64,000 nt of DNA from Ascaphus truei (Eukaryota; Chordata; Amphibia; Anura; Ascaphidae), in assembly GCA_036426205.1 (NCBI GenBank), contig CM071570.1, positions 145,059,095-145,123,094 of the forward strand, in the 5' to 3' direction. The notes beneath the pieces are model-generated. The model did no database searches, was not told where the DNA came from, and saw only the letters and a list, made by a program, of their open reading frames with translations. Below, piece after piece: positions 10,041 through 21,545 of the stretch. Position 1 is the stretch's first letter. Each line of letters begins with the position of its first letter. The translations under genes were made by a program, and so were the position numbers.

Positions 10041-13000
10041 TTAAAGCAGAAGGGTTAACTCTAAAGAACCCTTGATGGGGGATACCGAGCAGAGCACCCC
10101 ACCTAACGCCCACTGGGAGGCAAACTCTGAAACAGTCCCAGTAGACTCGGCGTACGAGTACTCTGCCCGAATACGGGAGTGCACCAGCGCCCGGAACATG
10201 GCCACGATGTTTGTTGGGACCCCCCCCCTCCAAAACCTGCTTCCTGGTTTTACAAATGGCTACCTTAGCCAATGCCAGGAGCAGGTTGACCAGGAGATCC
10301 CTAGGCTTATCGTTCCGGGACACTGGGCACCCAAAAATAAAAAGATGAGGGGAGAAGTGTAGCCAGAACTGCAGGAGAAGGCTCTTCAAGAAGGAAAAGA
10401 GGGGCTGCAGTCTGGCGCAACTCAAATAAATGTGATATACGGACTCCCGCTCGCCACAAAAGGGACAGGCGGCGGGGGAGTCCGTGAAGTGTGCCAAGTA
10501 CTCTCCTGTGCTCAGTGCACCGTGGAGGACCCTCCAACTCAAATCCCCGGCGGGACGGGGAAACAAACCTGAATAGAGTTCCTTCCACCGGGGTCTCTCG
10601 CCCTCGTTCGCAGGAAATACCCGCCTCCAGATAGTATCAGGGCGGGTGACAAGGGCGAGGTAGTGCACTATATGGAGCACTAGAGAATACAGGACTTTCC
10701 TCGGCATGCTGCGTAAACATGCCGGGGACATATTCCCCAACCTGCTGAGGTTAGGGGAGAGACGAGCCCGAGGGGGTTGCCGTGGCTTTGGTTCCACGCA
10801 AAGATCCGGAGAGCTGAAGTTGATAGGTTGACAAGGCTCTCCGGTCTGCAATACCCCCTCAATGAAGGTGCGTGAGTCGGGGTGGATGGCATCTTTAATC
10901 TCCCGGATCAAATGATGAGGGACGTGGGCAGTACGCAGACCCATACGGCGCGCGAGCATCTCTGCCCTAACCCAGTCTCGCCGCTCAAAGTCCAGGAGAT
11001 CCCCGACTCTGGTCACCTGCGGCAGGATTAGCCAGCGGAAAATAGAGAGTGAATCCAACATCCGAGCCCCCACTGCCGGATTATACAGCAGGGGCTCGGC
11101 GAGGAAATCAACCCCCACCGCCTGTTCCTTCCTGGTCGCGGAGACCAGTTTCCAGGCCTTAAATAAGTCCTGGTAGTATGCCGGCAGCTCCGAGAGGTCT
11201 CTACCTAAACCCTCGGGCCTGATGATAAACAGTTGCCCGTCATACCTCATATTGCGCAGCTGGTGAAAGAAACTGGTTTCCAGCTGGCACCACTGCGGAG
11301 ACAGATCTGCGAATAGGTATCTCTGCAGGTATTGGAGGCGGAAAGTGTGTAACTGGGAGCGGACACACACCACTCCCTGTCCACCCTCCTCCAAAGGAAG
11401 GCACGCAACTCCCGCAGAGACCCAATGCTTCCCCATCCAGAGAAAATCCATCAACCTCCTCTGGATCTTGTTGATAAATTCGGGGGTCGGGCCCATGGCT
11501 ATCAGCCGGTGCCATACCTGACTGGCCACCAGCTGGTTGATCACCAGGGAAAGCATTCTCAACAGATACACCCAAGACCCCAGACGAGCAATGACTCGTT
11601 CCTCAAGATCACTGAAGTTTTCTGGGGCGGGTTCTCCGCAGCAGACAGGTAGACTCCCAGATATTTGAGAGTATCGCTCCCCCACGAGACATTCCGAAAT
11701 GTGGGGGGCAAAGAGTCCACCTGTAAGGGACCCACCAAAATGCCGGAGCACTTAGACCAGTTGATCCGAGCAGAAGAGGCCGCGGTGTAGACCTCTTGGC
11801 ATGCTTGCACCCACTCTAGATCATCTAGGTCCTGGGCCACGAGGAGCACGTCATAGGCATAAGCCGACAGGACTACCCGCATGTCGGGCTCCCGCAGCAC
11901 GAGCCCGGTGAGCCTGTGAGCCTCCTTCTCAGTAGGCAGAGGAAGGGCTCAATGGCCAGCGCGTACAGTTGCCCAGACAGGGGGCACCCTTGACGTACTC
12001 CCCGACCAAACACAAAAGGTGCCATCAGGGACCAATTGATCTTCACCAGACACTCTGCAGAGGCGTACAGCATCTGGAGAAAACCCACAAATTGTGGGCC
12101 GAAGCCAAACTCCCGCAAGGTCTGCATGAGGTAACGGTGATCCACCCTGTCAAACGCCTTCTCCTGATCTAGGGACAGGAGGGCGAGTGACAGACAGTCC
12201 TCTGCGCATGATGTAGCAGGTCCCGGACCAGAAAAATGTTGTCATGAATACTCCGGCCCTGGACAGTATAGGACTGGTCGGGGTGAATCACCTCTGCCAG
12301 CACTGACTTGAGCCTCAGCGAGAGCGCTTTGGCTACGATCTTATAGTCCGTGCTTAGCAGTGAGACCGGTCGCCAGTTAGAGATCTGGCGGAGATCCCCC
12401 TTCTTCGGCAGCAAAGACAGTATTGCCCGCCGACACGAAAGGGGCATCTCACCGGTCTCCAGGGCTTCGGCCAGGACCTAGGTGAAATCAGGTCCCAGCA
12501 TCCCCCAGAAAAACCGGAAGAACTCCACAGTCAGCCCGTCTAGCCCCAGCGTTTTTCCGCGGGACATGAGATTGAGGGCTTCAGAGAGCTCGGCCAGAGT
12601 CAAAGGTAACTCAAGCCACTCCCTTCTACCCACGCCGACCATGGGAAGCCCCTCCCATAAGACCCTGCATGCGTCTGGCTGGATGGACTCCGGAGAGAAA
12701 AGATCTACGTAGAATCTCCGGGTTCTGTCCCGGATGCTCTCCGGGTCAGTCAGAGTGGTACCGTCTTCTGCTAGCAAGCAGGTGATATGTTTATGGTTTC
12801 CCCTCTTTTTCTCCAGCGCATAGAAGAGGCGCGACCCGCGACACATCTCCCGAAGGAAGTGGATGCGGGATCGCACATACGCCCCCCGAGCTCTCCGATC
12901 TTCCAAGTCCCGGAGAGCGCACTTCCTCTCCACGTACGCACACTGCAGATATTGGTCTCCTGCCACAGACAGCCGCTTCTCGAGATCGAGCACCTCTTCC

Positions 13001-13545
13001 CTAAGGGCCTCGATCTCAGCATCGCGCCGCCTGCTGGCACCTTTGGTGTACTCCTGACAAACGATGCACAGATGAACCTTGCCCACGTCCCACCACTGCT
13101 CTAACGTGGCAAAGTCTGATCTGCAACCTCTCCAGGCCATCCAAAAGTCTCGGACCGACGTTGCAAACCCCTTGTTTTCCAACAACGTATTGTTGAAGTG
13201 CCAATAGGCGGCCGAGGGCGCTGCTGGTAGTAGCGCCACAGTTATGGACGCACAATTGTGGTCCGAAAACGGCGCCAGCCTAATGGTACTGGACTGGGCT
13301 CGCGACAGGCTGTGGCTGGATATATACAGCCTGTCGATCCGGGACCAGGACATCCGTTCACGCCTAAACACCCTAACATGGGTGAACTCAGTGGATGCCT
13401 CGGGATGTTGTTCTCGCCAGACGTCTACCAAGGAGTAGCGGGTGATGACCTCCCGCAAGGCCGACGCAGAACACGGGTGTGGCTCCGGGTCATTCCGGTC
13501 TTTCAGAGCCTCAAGGGTGCAGTTGAAATCACCTCCGAGCACCCT
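10041..13545 (-). pseudogene. Tx1-clade LINE ORF2, copy 1 (endonuclease truncated, RT, C-terminal domain)
   Basis: Endonuclease remnant 'VLGGDFNCTLEALKDRN', then 'SWSRIDRLYISS' and 'FSDHNCAS'. The RT shows 'SCRRAILSLLPKKGDLRQI', 'NWRPVSLLSTDYKIVAKALS', 'RGVRQGCPLSGQLYALAIEP' and 'AYAYDVLLVA', where the second catalytic Asp of AYADD is Tyr (about 11853-11855). A CCHC-like 'CPFCGERESVYHIYLSC' lies in the C-terminal domain. Lesions seen: a stop at 12478-12480 (Glu in copy 2), an 8-base duplication near 11910, a 5-codon in-frame deletion near 11548, and a 9-C run near 10219 that shifts the final frame. The family stop is probably TAA at 10041-10043. The sequence resembles the ORF2 of Xenopus Tx1. 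Not functional. Confidence 0.88.
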
Positions 13546-14724
13546 GCTCCCCGGGGAGAGGTGCAGATGTAACTGCTCGAGATGGGGCAGCGACATCTCC
13601 TGCGGTCCCAGGGGGCACCTGGGCCCCCGAGGACCCCTCTGTGGTAGGCACAGATGTCACTTTTCGAGATGGGACAGCGACATCTCCTGTGGTCCCATGG
13701 GGGGCCTGGACCCCCGAGGGCCCCGCTGTGGTGGGCGCAGACGTCACTGTTCGAGATGGGACAGCGACATCTCCTGCGGTCCCAAAGGGGACCTGGGCCC
13801 TCGAGGGTTTTTCCTTCTCCCTTTGTTATTTGGGGAGAGGTACAGACGTTACTGTTCGGGATGGGACAGTGACATCTCTTGCAGTCCCTGGAGGGACCTG
13901 GGCCCTCGAGGGCCCCGCTGTGGTGGGGACAGCGGCACCAGGTGTCTTGGCAAAGGGAGGGGCGGGTGCCCCAGCTCCTTGCACAAATAGCACCTAACCC
14001 CCTCCGTGCCATAGTACATGGTGTATGTTATGCCCTCGTAGGGCACCCCAAAAGAACCCTCCACAGATTCTGTGCTCCCCGGCAGCAGCACTTGTACCTG
14101 CCACCTAAATGAGAGCACGTGCCTCAGCGCTCTATCCCTGCAGCCCAGCGGAATTTTTGTTATGGGAGATTTAATATCTCCCAGGGCTTGCAGGCGTGGG
14201 CACATGAGGCTGTCTGGGATGAAGGGGGGCACATTGGACAGGATGATTTTTGTGCCTAACCCCTCCATGGGTTCTATGGGGATGTAGGTCCCCCCTACAC
14301 TGATGCCTTTCTGCACCAGGGTGTGGGTTGCAGCCAGCGTACGGAGGAAGAAAATGCCCCTCCCATACATCTTGCTGGCCGCCACCACAGCAGAGGGACC
14401 CACAACGTCTGCCACAGCCCTCACATAGATCTCCATGTTAAGGCCAGGTGACATTGGGCACCTCACCCCAAGCTTCCTGCTCACACCGGGCGTGGCCCCA
14501 GCGTTGTTGTTGCTGGGGTCAACGCCTGCAGCTGCCACATGCGCCCATGTTGGAACTGGGACTGCAGGGGTTAAACTGACAACAGGAGCCAGGGGAGGTG
14601 TGGCCAGGGCACTGGATGTGCCAGGCCTAGGGCTGTGGTTATTGATCCTATGGGCCCCATTTTCTGGAGTCCGATGTCCAGGTGTGGCCCCCGTTGCTGC
14701 ACTAGTCCTATTCCCCCCAGGCAT
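13546..14724 (-). pseudogene. Tx1-clade LINE ORF1, copy 1 (3' deleted)
   Basis: ORF1 opens at 14724 with 'MPGGNRTSAATG', passes a conserved block ('KMYGRGIFFLRTLAATHTLV', 'PIEPMEGLGTKIILSNVPPF') and reaches 'GVRCYLCKELGH', the first half of a CCHC knuckle. The Pro/Ser/Thr-rich tail contains 87-bp repeats. The 3' part is joined directly to the endonuclease region of ORF2 by a deletion near 13541-13550. ORF1 proteins of this clade are RNA-binding chaperones; here the knuckle and the C-terminal domain are damaged or lost. Confidence 0.8.
13565..13880 (-). repeat. 87-bp (29-codon) minisatellite within ORF1, copy 1
   Basis: The motif GAGATGGG(A/G)CAGCGACATCTC recurs at 13579, 13666 and 13753 (87-bp steps) and again 105 bp later near 13858. 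The minus-strand translation is an 'AGDVAVPSRTVTSAP'-like unit. The step is a multiple of three, so the frame survives copy-number change. Copy 2 has the same 87-87-105 spacing plus extra longer repeats. Confidence 0.85.
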
Positions 14725-15892
14725 GATGAAATAAGCCTCTAAGTAAGGGGAGGAAATAGTGCTTAGGGAGAGAGAAGCAGAGAGGAAACTGTCCCTTTAA
14801 GAACCAATTAACTATCTCTGCACAGGGAGGGGAAGAAAAACAGCTTTTTAAAACCTGCTGTAATCTTCTCTTTTCTCCCGTTATTATTAAACTCTCTCTC
14901 TTACAAGAAACCACACCACAATATTGAAGGTCTTAAAGTAAGACACAGAGCTCCCAAAAATGCAAATGACAAAAGGAAATCAGGCTTAAATTAAGGTGAA
15001 ATTAGAAGAAAAAGAAACAACCAGGGGTGGGTGAGGTGAGAGGGGTTGAGACTACAGTTTCCAGCCAGCCACAGTGTAGCTTTTCTGGGTTGAATCACTG
15101 CAGCCTCTGGGTGAAAACCAAAAACGGTTTTTAAAACTCAAAAAGCACCCCAAACCCTCTAAAAACTCACAGTATACTCACAGTATACTCCCCCACAGAT
15201 CCACAGCAAAATATAACAAATAAAGAAAGAAGAAAGCTGATTCTTTACCAAATGCCTGGGAGCTCTTCACACACGCTTCTGAGTGAGAAGCTACAGATAG
15301 GTCAGGGGAAGAAGAGGAGGACACAGAAGGGGCAGTCAGGGGAATGGCCTGTACAGCTTGGGAGGCGGAGACAGGGGGAACCTGATAAGAAGCGTCTGTG
15401 TGCGTGCACCCTGTAAGCTGGGGATGCGCGCGCACAGGTTGCAACACAGGCGTGGCCCGCACGGAGCAGGGGAAGACCGCAGGAGAGGGAAGGAGCCAAG
15501 ATGAGGGGAACGCACGCGAGGCCTGTGCCCGCGCGATGGCCATCAAAGGCAGGGAGGAGCATGCACACTCGTCCTAAGTGGGCTGAGGGGGTGCACGCAC
15601 CGGACGCGTCACCAGGCGCGCGGAACGCCGCGCCGCGGGCACCACGCTAGGAGGAGGCAACGGGACAGATGGCACCTCAGGGGAAGGTAAAGGAGCTACA
15701 GCGGAGGAGAGGGAGCGGGGAGGATCAAGGCAAGGGTTAAGGGAGCGCGTGGGTATGCGGGACCTGCGGGGAACGCGCTGCGGCAAGGGGTGAGAGGTAG
15801 AAGGTGAATGAGAGGAGTGGGAAGGAGTTGAAAGGGTGACAGGAGATGGGAGAGAGGGACAAGGAGAGGAAGGAATCTCCTGAGTCGTCACA
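14725..15892 (-). other. 5' region of the composite unit, copy 1 (LINE 5' UTR plus LTR-like 5' part)
   Basis: Upstream of ORF1 lie about 450 bp of AT-rich leader, an 11-base direct repeat (CTCACAGTATA, twice near 15168-15188), then a CpG-rich segment to the unit's start. The segment 15178-15546 holds a 122-codon open frame whose C-terminus ('FFFLYLLYFAVDLWGSIL') and length match copy 2 without gaps. In copy 1 a stop near 15574 separates it from a second frame (15574-15915). Copy 2 carries a 360-bp insertion in this leader; the empty TA site here is 14813-14814. Confidence 0.6.
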
Positions 15893-17136
15893 CCGACGTG
15901 CGACAGAACTGGCACTTGTCCAGTGTCAATTTCAGGCCTTCCTTGTCCAGCCTATCCAGTACCTTCAAGAGACATTACTCATGCTCTTCTAGAGCCTTAC
16001 CGAAAACGTTGATGTCGTCCAGGTAGACTAGGCATTCCCAGGTGTTCATATCCCCGATGGTATTCACCATCAAACTCTGGAATATTGCTGGAGCACCGCA
16101 AATGCCTTGAGGCATTCGGGTGAACTGATAGAACCCGAGGGGGCAGACAAACGCCGTCTTCTCCTTGTCTTCGGCACTTATTGGTACCTGGTAGTATCCA
16201 GATCTCAGGTCCAGCACGCTGAACCACTGGCTTCCTGACAGGGCACTGAGGATTTCCTCTATTCATGGGAGAGTATTGTGATCGGGGACTGTGCGGCTTT
16301 TCAGAGTGCAATAGTCTACGGAGAGGCGAACGGACCCATTCTTCTTGCGTACTACCACGATGGGAGAGGCGTAGGGGATTAAGGAGTCTGTTAAGATACC
16401 CAATGTCTCCATCAACTTCAGGACATCTCTCACATCCTCCACATCTCTGGCAGCAATGCGTCTGGAATGCTCCCGGGAATGGTGTGGCGTCATTCAACCG
16501 GATCGTATGCTGGGTGCTCTTGCTGCAGCCCACATCCATATTGCTGGAGAACACCTCCCAGCGCTCTTCCAATTTGGCACTCAGCCGTTCCTTCCATCCT
16601 GCAGGCAGGGTCGATTCCCCGAAGTCGAACTGCAACCCGACAGTGGCTTCTTGAACTGTAGCGGTGTTCACATGAGTTAATGACTATCGGAGTAACCGAT
16701 ATATCCAGCCCAGTCTTTGACCAACATCAAATTGTATAGGGTGAGGTGAGATGTTCTGGACAGTTACCTTAATTCTCCCAGGGAGTAAGGACTTCCACTC
16801 TAACCTCTGGTACCACCTTGTACCCTCTCGGCATCCTCTTCGTGTGTAGTCTCTAGGGAAGTTCCAGTTGGCTTCGTCACATCCCGGGTAACAAGGCACA
16901 GCGGCCATGCACTTTACTACCCGGTCAACCCCTTCTCGAGATTGAAGAGTTGGCCATATCCCTTTTGGGCAGAGATCTTATGGCATTCCTCCTTGAATAC
17001 GGGTTGGATCTTTAGCGAATATAGGGGCAATTTGCCAGCCTGTTCCAGATAGGCCCGGATCAGGTCCCGCACTACATCGGCATTGGTCCCCAGTTTCATG
17101 AAGGTGCTTGGATGTTGCCGGGGTTCGGGACATATA
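15893..17136 (-). pseudogene. Outer Gypsy: protease end and reverse transcriptase
   Basis: Minus-strand frames carry 'ASPIVVVRKKNGSVRLSVDY', 'MLDLRSGYYQVPISAEDKEK', 'FYQFTRMPQGICGAPAIFQS' and 'CLVYLDDINVFGKALEEHE', the standard Ty3/Gypsy RT order with the YLDD catalytic box kept. Upstream (16684-17136) is the linker after the protease. Several frameshifts and a stop in front of the insertion point at 15892. It continues downstream at 9380. Confidence 0.88.
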
Positions 17137-17536
17137 CACTGGCGACACACTTTATTCGAGCTCGGCTAGTCCCACGAATTCGGGTATACCCGGGTGTATT
17201 GAGGTTTGTGACTGTTTTCTGCCCGAGTGCATTGGGTTATTTTCCAGGCAGGGATTGAAGCATTTTATTCCCGCTGGCTGCAATACTGCACAGTATATAT
17301 ATATATATATATACTGCATTACAATTCATGAATTTATGCCATCTGGTAGATACGCGAAGCATTGCAGCCTATTAAATCCTAATCATTATCATTTAACAGA
17401 TCAGCCGCCCGTCAGCCAGGCATGAACCCAGGCTGGGAAGGCAAATGCAACGGGGCTTGTCAGAGGTGAGGAGCGGCGCATTCCAGGTATCTGCCAGGTA
17501 CATACTGGGTATTTGCTCGAATAAAGTGTGTCGGTG
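17137..17536 (-). mobile_element. TA-target MITE in the Gypsy protease region
   Basis: Terminal inverted repeats: CGACACACTTTATTCGAGC at 17143-17161 is matched perfectly by its reverse complement at 17515-17533. The outer bases CACTGG follow a TA at the left (17135-17136); the right flank is CA, an imperfect duplication. The centre is a short TA palindrome. The interior matches 29226-29617 in the opposite orientation over most of its length, and the termini match the 51652-52011 insert. TA target and CAC... ends suggest a Tc1/mariner-superfamily non-autonomous element. It splits the Gypsy frame after 'EVEALIAP'. Confidence 0.8.
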
Positions 17537-18703
17537 CAATAAGAGCCTCCACTTCCTTGGGGTGGGTCTTGTTGGTGATCAGTTGGGGAATATTCACCCA
17601 TACATGGATCACAATGTCGATGGGGTAGTCTTCGCTACTAAGACCCCATAGTTTCATCTTCTCCACCAACTGCATAGACAGATATTTCAGATGCTGGTCG
17701 TAGAATGGCCGGTAGATAATGGTCACTTGCAACCCAGTATCCAGCAATGCAGCGGAGTATATTTCTTCCACCAAGACTTGTATAACCACCACCGGCCCCA
17801 CTCTACTGTAGGCGTCTGGTTGGGATACTTCTTCAGGGTTGGGTGCTGGAGCACTGTCCGATGACGTTGAAGGTGGTTCCGTCATCTGCATTGTGAAAGC
17901 CGTGGCTCCAGAGGTGGATATTTTGGGTTTTGGCCAGTCCTTAGCGAAGTGACCATCTTGGTTACAGTTGTAACAGTGGTTATCGCAGTCGGCATTGAAA
18001 CAACGATTAGGGGCTGATCTCCTAGGTACTGACGAGGTCTGTTGTGGAGGATCCTGCGGGGGGGGGGTGGTCCTCAGGATTCTCATTTCCACGAGGCATC
18101 TTGGGATAGTTCGCTTTGGTCTCCACCTTAGACGATTCCTGAGAGTTTTTGGGAGCGTGGAAGTGTAAGATGACCTCTTGTTCTTGTATTTGGTCCATTA
18201 GATACAAAGTTAGGAGGATCCTCCCTGGAGAGAGCACAGCAGATCCTGGCCACTAGAGGGTGGTTGAGCGAGGCTCCTCGCAGAAACTGCTTGGTGTGAT
18301 AGTCATCCAATTTAGCCACACAGATTACCTTTTTGTTGACCAAAGTCAACAGCACAGCTGCAATCATCGCAGAAATGCGGACAGTTCCTCCCCCTCCTTT
18401 TGCTTGAGGGCATGGAACTGGGCCAGCAACGCAATGGGGTTGTCTTTAGTGCCATATGCTTTGGTTAAGGCCGAATCAGATCTTGGTTGTCGGCCTCTTC
18501 ATGGCACTCATGATATAGTCATACTATGTTAGCTGCTGGGGGCCGCAGGCACTCTATAATCCTCTGTCTTTTTACAGCATCAGAACAAACCATTCTGGCA
18601 GCACTTACACCGCATGGTTCTTCCACTCTTCAAACTCCTCTTCTCCCAACGGTGTAGGACGCACACCAGAGAAAGCTTTAAGCTTGCGATATTGGTGGGA
18701 CTG
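17537..18703 (-). pseudogene. Outer Gypsy: gag with zinc knuckle and protease
   Basis: From 18703 down: 'QYRKLKAFSGVRPTPLGEEE', 'QRIIECLRPPAANIV' and 'LAQFHALKQKEGEELSAFL' when frames are joined by eye. This is the gag type known from Gypsy families related to vertebrate PNMA/ZCCHC genes. The knuckle 'CYNCNQDGHFAKDW' near 17940-17980 has lost its last Cys (Trp instead), and the protease motif is 'LLDTGLQVTIIY' near 17730. The 5' end is missing: at 18703 the sequence abuts a Gypsy of opposite orientation, so neither the 5' LTR nor the primer-binding site is present. Confidence 0.78.
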
Positions 18704-20021
18704 CGAGGACTGCATATCTGCAGCCTTTTGTCAGGGCCTATCCGAGTCCCTCAAGATAAATTGGCCGCGTATGAACGACCAAATAATTTAGAAGATCTCA
18801 TCACGGTATGTATACGAGTCGACCAGCGCCACCAAGAAAGGAAGGCCGAAAGTTCTCGCTCCGGACCGCTTCCGGTCAGATCCCCCGTTTTCACTCTATT
18901 TCCCCAGACCCACCGAGGACCCAGAACCGATGCAGTTGGGGAGTCACCGTTTGTCTTTTTCAGAGAGACAACGTCGGCGAGATGGTGGACTATGCCACTA
19001 CTGCGGTGATCCCGGACATCTAGTACTACAATTCCCACTCAGACCGGGAGGTACCAACGGTCAAAAGAAGGGTAAGGGGATCAAATTGGGGACAATTTCT
19101 CCTTCTCCTACCATTCAGGAGAACATACCTACCCGGATCATGCTCCCAATTTCTCTCCAAGGCTCTAATTTCCAAGTAGCTACGTCCGCCTTCATCGACT
19201 CAGGATCCGGAGGAAACTTCATTGACCACAACTTTGCTTTAAGGTACGCAATCCCACTGATCCGCAAATCTGTGCCATCGATGAACGACCTCTTCAACCA
19301 GCGTTCATCTCATTGAAGACCTGCAAACTTCGCATTCTTACAGGGACAGTCACCAAGAGGAAATCTCACTAGACGTAATCCACACGCCCTCCATAGAGGT
19401 AATTTTGGGTCTGCCTTGGCTCCAACAACATAATCCTCACCTGGATTGGACCAATAAGGAAGACATACAGTGGAGCAACCATTGTGCCAGATCATGCATC
19501 AAACCCACACAACAAATATGTAGCATAAAGAACACCAAGGATAAAGGAGAAGTCCTGCCAGAGGTCTTTGCAGACTTTAGAGATGGTACACTCTAAACTC
19601 CTTCCCCCTCATCGCCCCTTTGATTGCCCTATCGATATATTACCTGGGTCTGCTCTACCCAGAACTAGATCATATCCCCTTTCTCTTCCAGAAACCAAAG
19701 CAATAACGAACTATATCCAAGAGAACCTGAAGAAAGGATTCATTCGGAACTCATCATCCCCAGCTGGAGCGGGTTTCTTCTCAATAAAATCACCCTAAAA
19801 AACAGATACCCTCTACCTCTCATTACTGAGTTTTTCGATCATCTTCAGGGGGCCACTGTCTTTTCTAAATTAGATCTTCGGGGGGCGTACAACCTAGTAC
19901 GTATACATCAGGGCGACGAGTGGAAATCGGCCTTTAACATGCGAGATGGCCACAATGAATACTTAGTCATGCCTTTTGGGCTCTATAATGCCCCCGCCGT
20001 GTTTCAAGAATTCATCAATGA
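18704..20021 (+). pseudogene. Second Gypsy fragment (sushi-like): gag knuckle, protease, N-terminal RT
   Basis: Plus-strand frames: gag end with '[20 protein letters not shown]' and knuckle '[14 protein letters not shown]' (last Cys now Phe), protease '[20 protein letters not shown]', then RT with '[20 protein letters not shown]', '[20 protein letters not shown]', and '[18 protein letters not shown]', where it stops. Both ends are truncated: the gag start at 18704 and the RT before the catalytic YxDD box. Composition differs from the neighbouring PNMA-like Gypsy, so it is another lineage. Many frame breaks. Confidence 0.82.
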
Positions 20022-20500
20022 GCAGGGGGTCTCCGGAGCAGAACCTTGTTGATTTGAGGTCCGGGGACCCCCTGCTTCCCCATGCATTTAAATATCCCAC
20101 GTCACGTGACAGTGGGAATCAAATGCATAGGAGATACCGGCACCCCATAATGGGGCCTGTATCTCGGGAGGCACGGATCCCCGGACCTGAAATCAACACT
20201 GTTCTGCTCCGGAGCCCCCTGCTCATCTACACAAGTAGTAAAATGCATATTAAAAAAACATTAATTTTGGCCAAGATTTGCGCAGAGAGAGGCGGCTCTC
20301 TCTCTCGGAAGCAGAAACAACTCACCGGGTAAGGCCTTTTCAGAGTCGATCTTCACGCTGCTGGCTACTCGCCCGTTTTTTGAGAATTTTGCTATCAAAG
20401 GTAATCGAGGCTTTCTGAATACCGTGATAGCAACGCTCACAAAAATGGCAATTTAAATGGCCCGGCGATTTTTTTTATGAACCTTTAGTGCATAGACCCC
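20022..20500. mobile_element. Harbinger-like element end (truncated), followed by TAA
   Basis: Ends CTTTAGTGCATAGACCCC immediately before TAA. Its reverse complement GGGGTCTATGCACTAAAG resembles the GGGGTTCATGCAGTAAGC terminus of the 27484-32640 element. The first 200 bp (20022-20222) is a large imperfect hairpin whose arms contain GGTCCGGGGACCCCCTGC-type sequence, as at 31735-32345. No matching left terminus was found: the piece begins where the second Gypsy breaks off. Confidence 0.65.
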
Positions 20501-20562
20501 TAAGTGTTAATAGAGCCCTGAGTTGCTGAAATTGGCTTCCTTCATCTTAAATGTAACACAAG

Positions 20563-21545
20563 TGTAACCCATGTCCCCCCCCCCCCCGGTCGCAGATTGG
20601 ACCTCTAAGGTGTACTGAGGGCTGGCTACATGTACTATGGTGGTGCATACCTGCTTGGAACAGGAGGGCCTGAGACTCCCACGTTGGTGTGGGGGATAAC
20701 AGGGCCAGGCTTCTAGGGTATATGCCTCCATCTTCTCTAGCAACAGTGCAGTGCCTCCATCTTCTGGTGAGACCTATAAGGATAGGTTAAGATCCTCCCA
20801 GAAGAAGCCCTGGTCCCAGGGCGAGTGATCTTAAACTCACACACAGTCTTTTGTATAAAATAGCAGCACTCTTTATTGTCCTTGACACAACAGATCAGCA
20901 ACACTTCATACACAGCGGCACACAGCAGTTCATATACAGCAGTGCACTCCAAATGTGTACAGGTCTTTCCTCCACTCCTGTCCTCAAGGCTGTGCCTTAG
21001 CAGGATGATCTGGATGGGGCATCAATACCCCTACCTCCCCCCAATGGTAGGCCCTCTGGGTGAGGCTAGATCTCTTCCCCCCCTCACCTCCTCAGCAGGG
21101 TGAGGGGCATTGGTCCACTATAGCTGTATCAGCTCTACTCAGACTGGGCTCTGAGTTTCTTCTCTCCTGTCTCCTTGCCACTTCCAGATCATGCCCTCTC
21201 TGTTCCAGCACTCTCCACTCTCACAACTCCAACAGACTCCACTCTCCAGACTGACACTCCTTTCTCTCCACTGTAACAGACTGTCACCGACTGAACACTC
21301 CAATAGACTGAACACACAGACCCACACAGGAGCAGCCCATTAAATAGATACAGCCCTGCCCCTTATGATGTCAGCAGGACCTCCCCTCTGTCTCAGGCCT
21401 GCCACAGAGTCAGGGGCCTACCTCTATCACTCAAGGCAGGGCTTGGTGGGGGGAAAACCCATGATTATTACTGACGCCTGCCCTTACCAGGGCTTACTCC
21501 AGTAGGAGAAGGATAGGTAGCCCACTATTTCTTACAGGGGCTACA
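20563..21545 (-). mobile_element. Solo LTR (TGTAGCC...TTACA type), TSD CAAG
   Basis: On the minus strand it starts TGTAGCCCCTGTAAG (21545) and ends ATGGGTTACA (20563). CAAG flanks both sides (20559-20562 and 21546-21549). An AATAAA signal on the minus strand lies at 20872-20877. Length 983 bp. Termini and 4-bp duplication match the other solo LTRs here, but the interior is different, so it is a separate subfamily. A C13-like homopolymer sits near the 3' end. Confidence 0.82.

Larger units (their letters stand above)
9381..15892 (-). mobile_element. LTR-like unit carrying a Tx1-clade LINE (copy 1)
   Basis: On the minus strand the unit starts TGTGACGACTCAGGAG (15892) and ends GGCATACAGGCATGACA (9381), flanked by CCGAC. 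TG..CA ends, a 5-bp duplication and a TATA-containing segment near its 3' end look like a solo LTR. Almost all its interior, however, is a Tx1-clade LINE (ORF1 13546-14724, ORF2 10041-13545). The same arrangement occurs at 43931-53089. Copy 1 lacks the equivalent of about 48083-50334, which removes the ORF1 C-terminus and the start of the endonuclease, and has many point lesions. It sits in the pol gene of the outer Gypsy and is therefore younger than that element. Confidence 0.8.

Noticed and set aside
12771..13104. Several open frames of 80-105 codons on both strands inside the Tx1-like ORF2
   Set aside because: GC-rich shadows of the real minus-strand ORF2; equivalents occur at 47309-47642 because the sequence is duplicated.
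15168..15188. CTCACAGTATA direct repeat as a LINE target duplication
   Set aside because: Both copies are adjacent rather than at the two LINE ends, and no matching sequence was found near the ORF2 3' hairpin.
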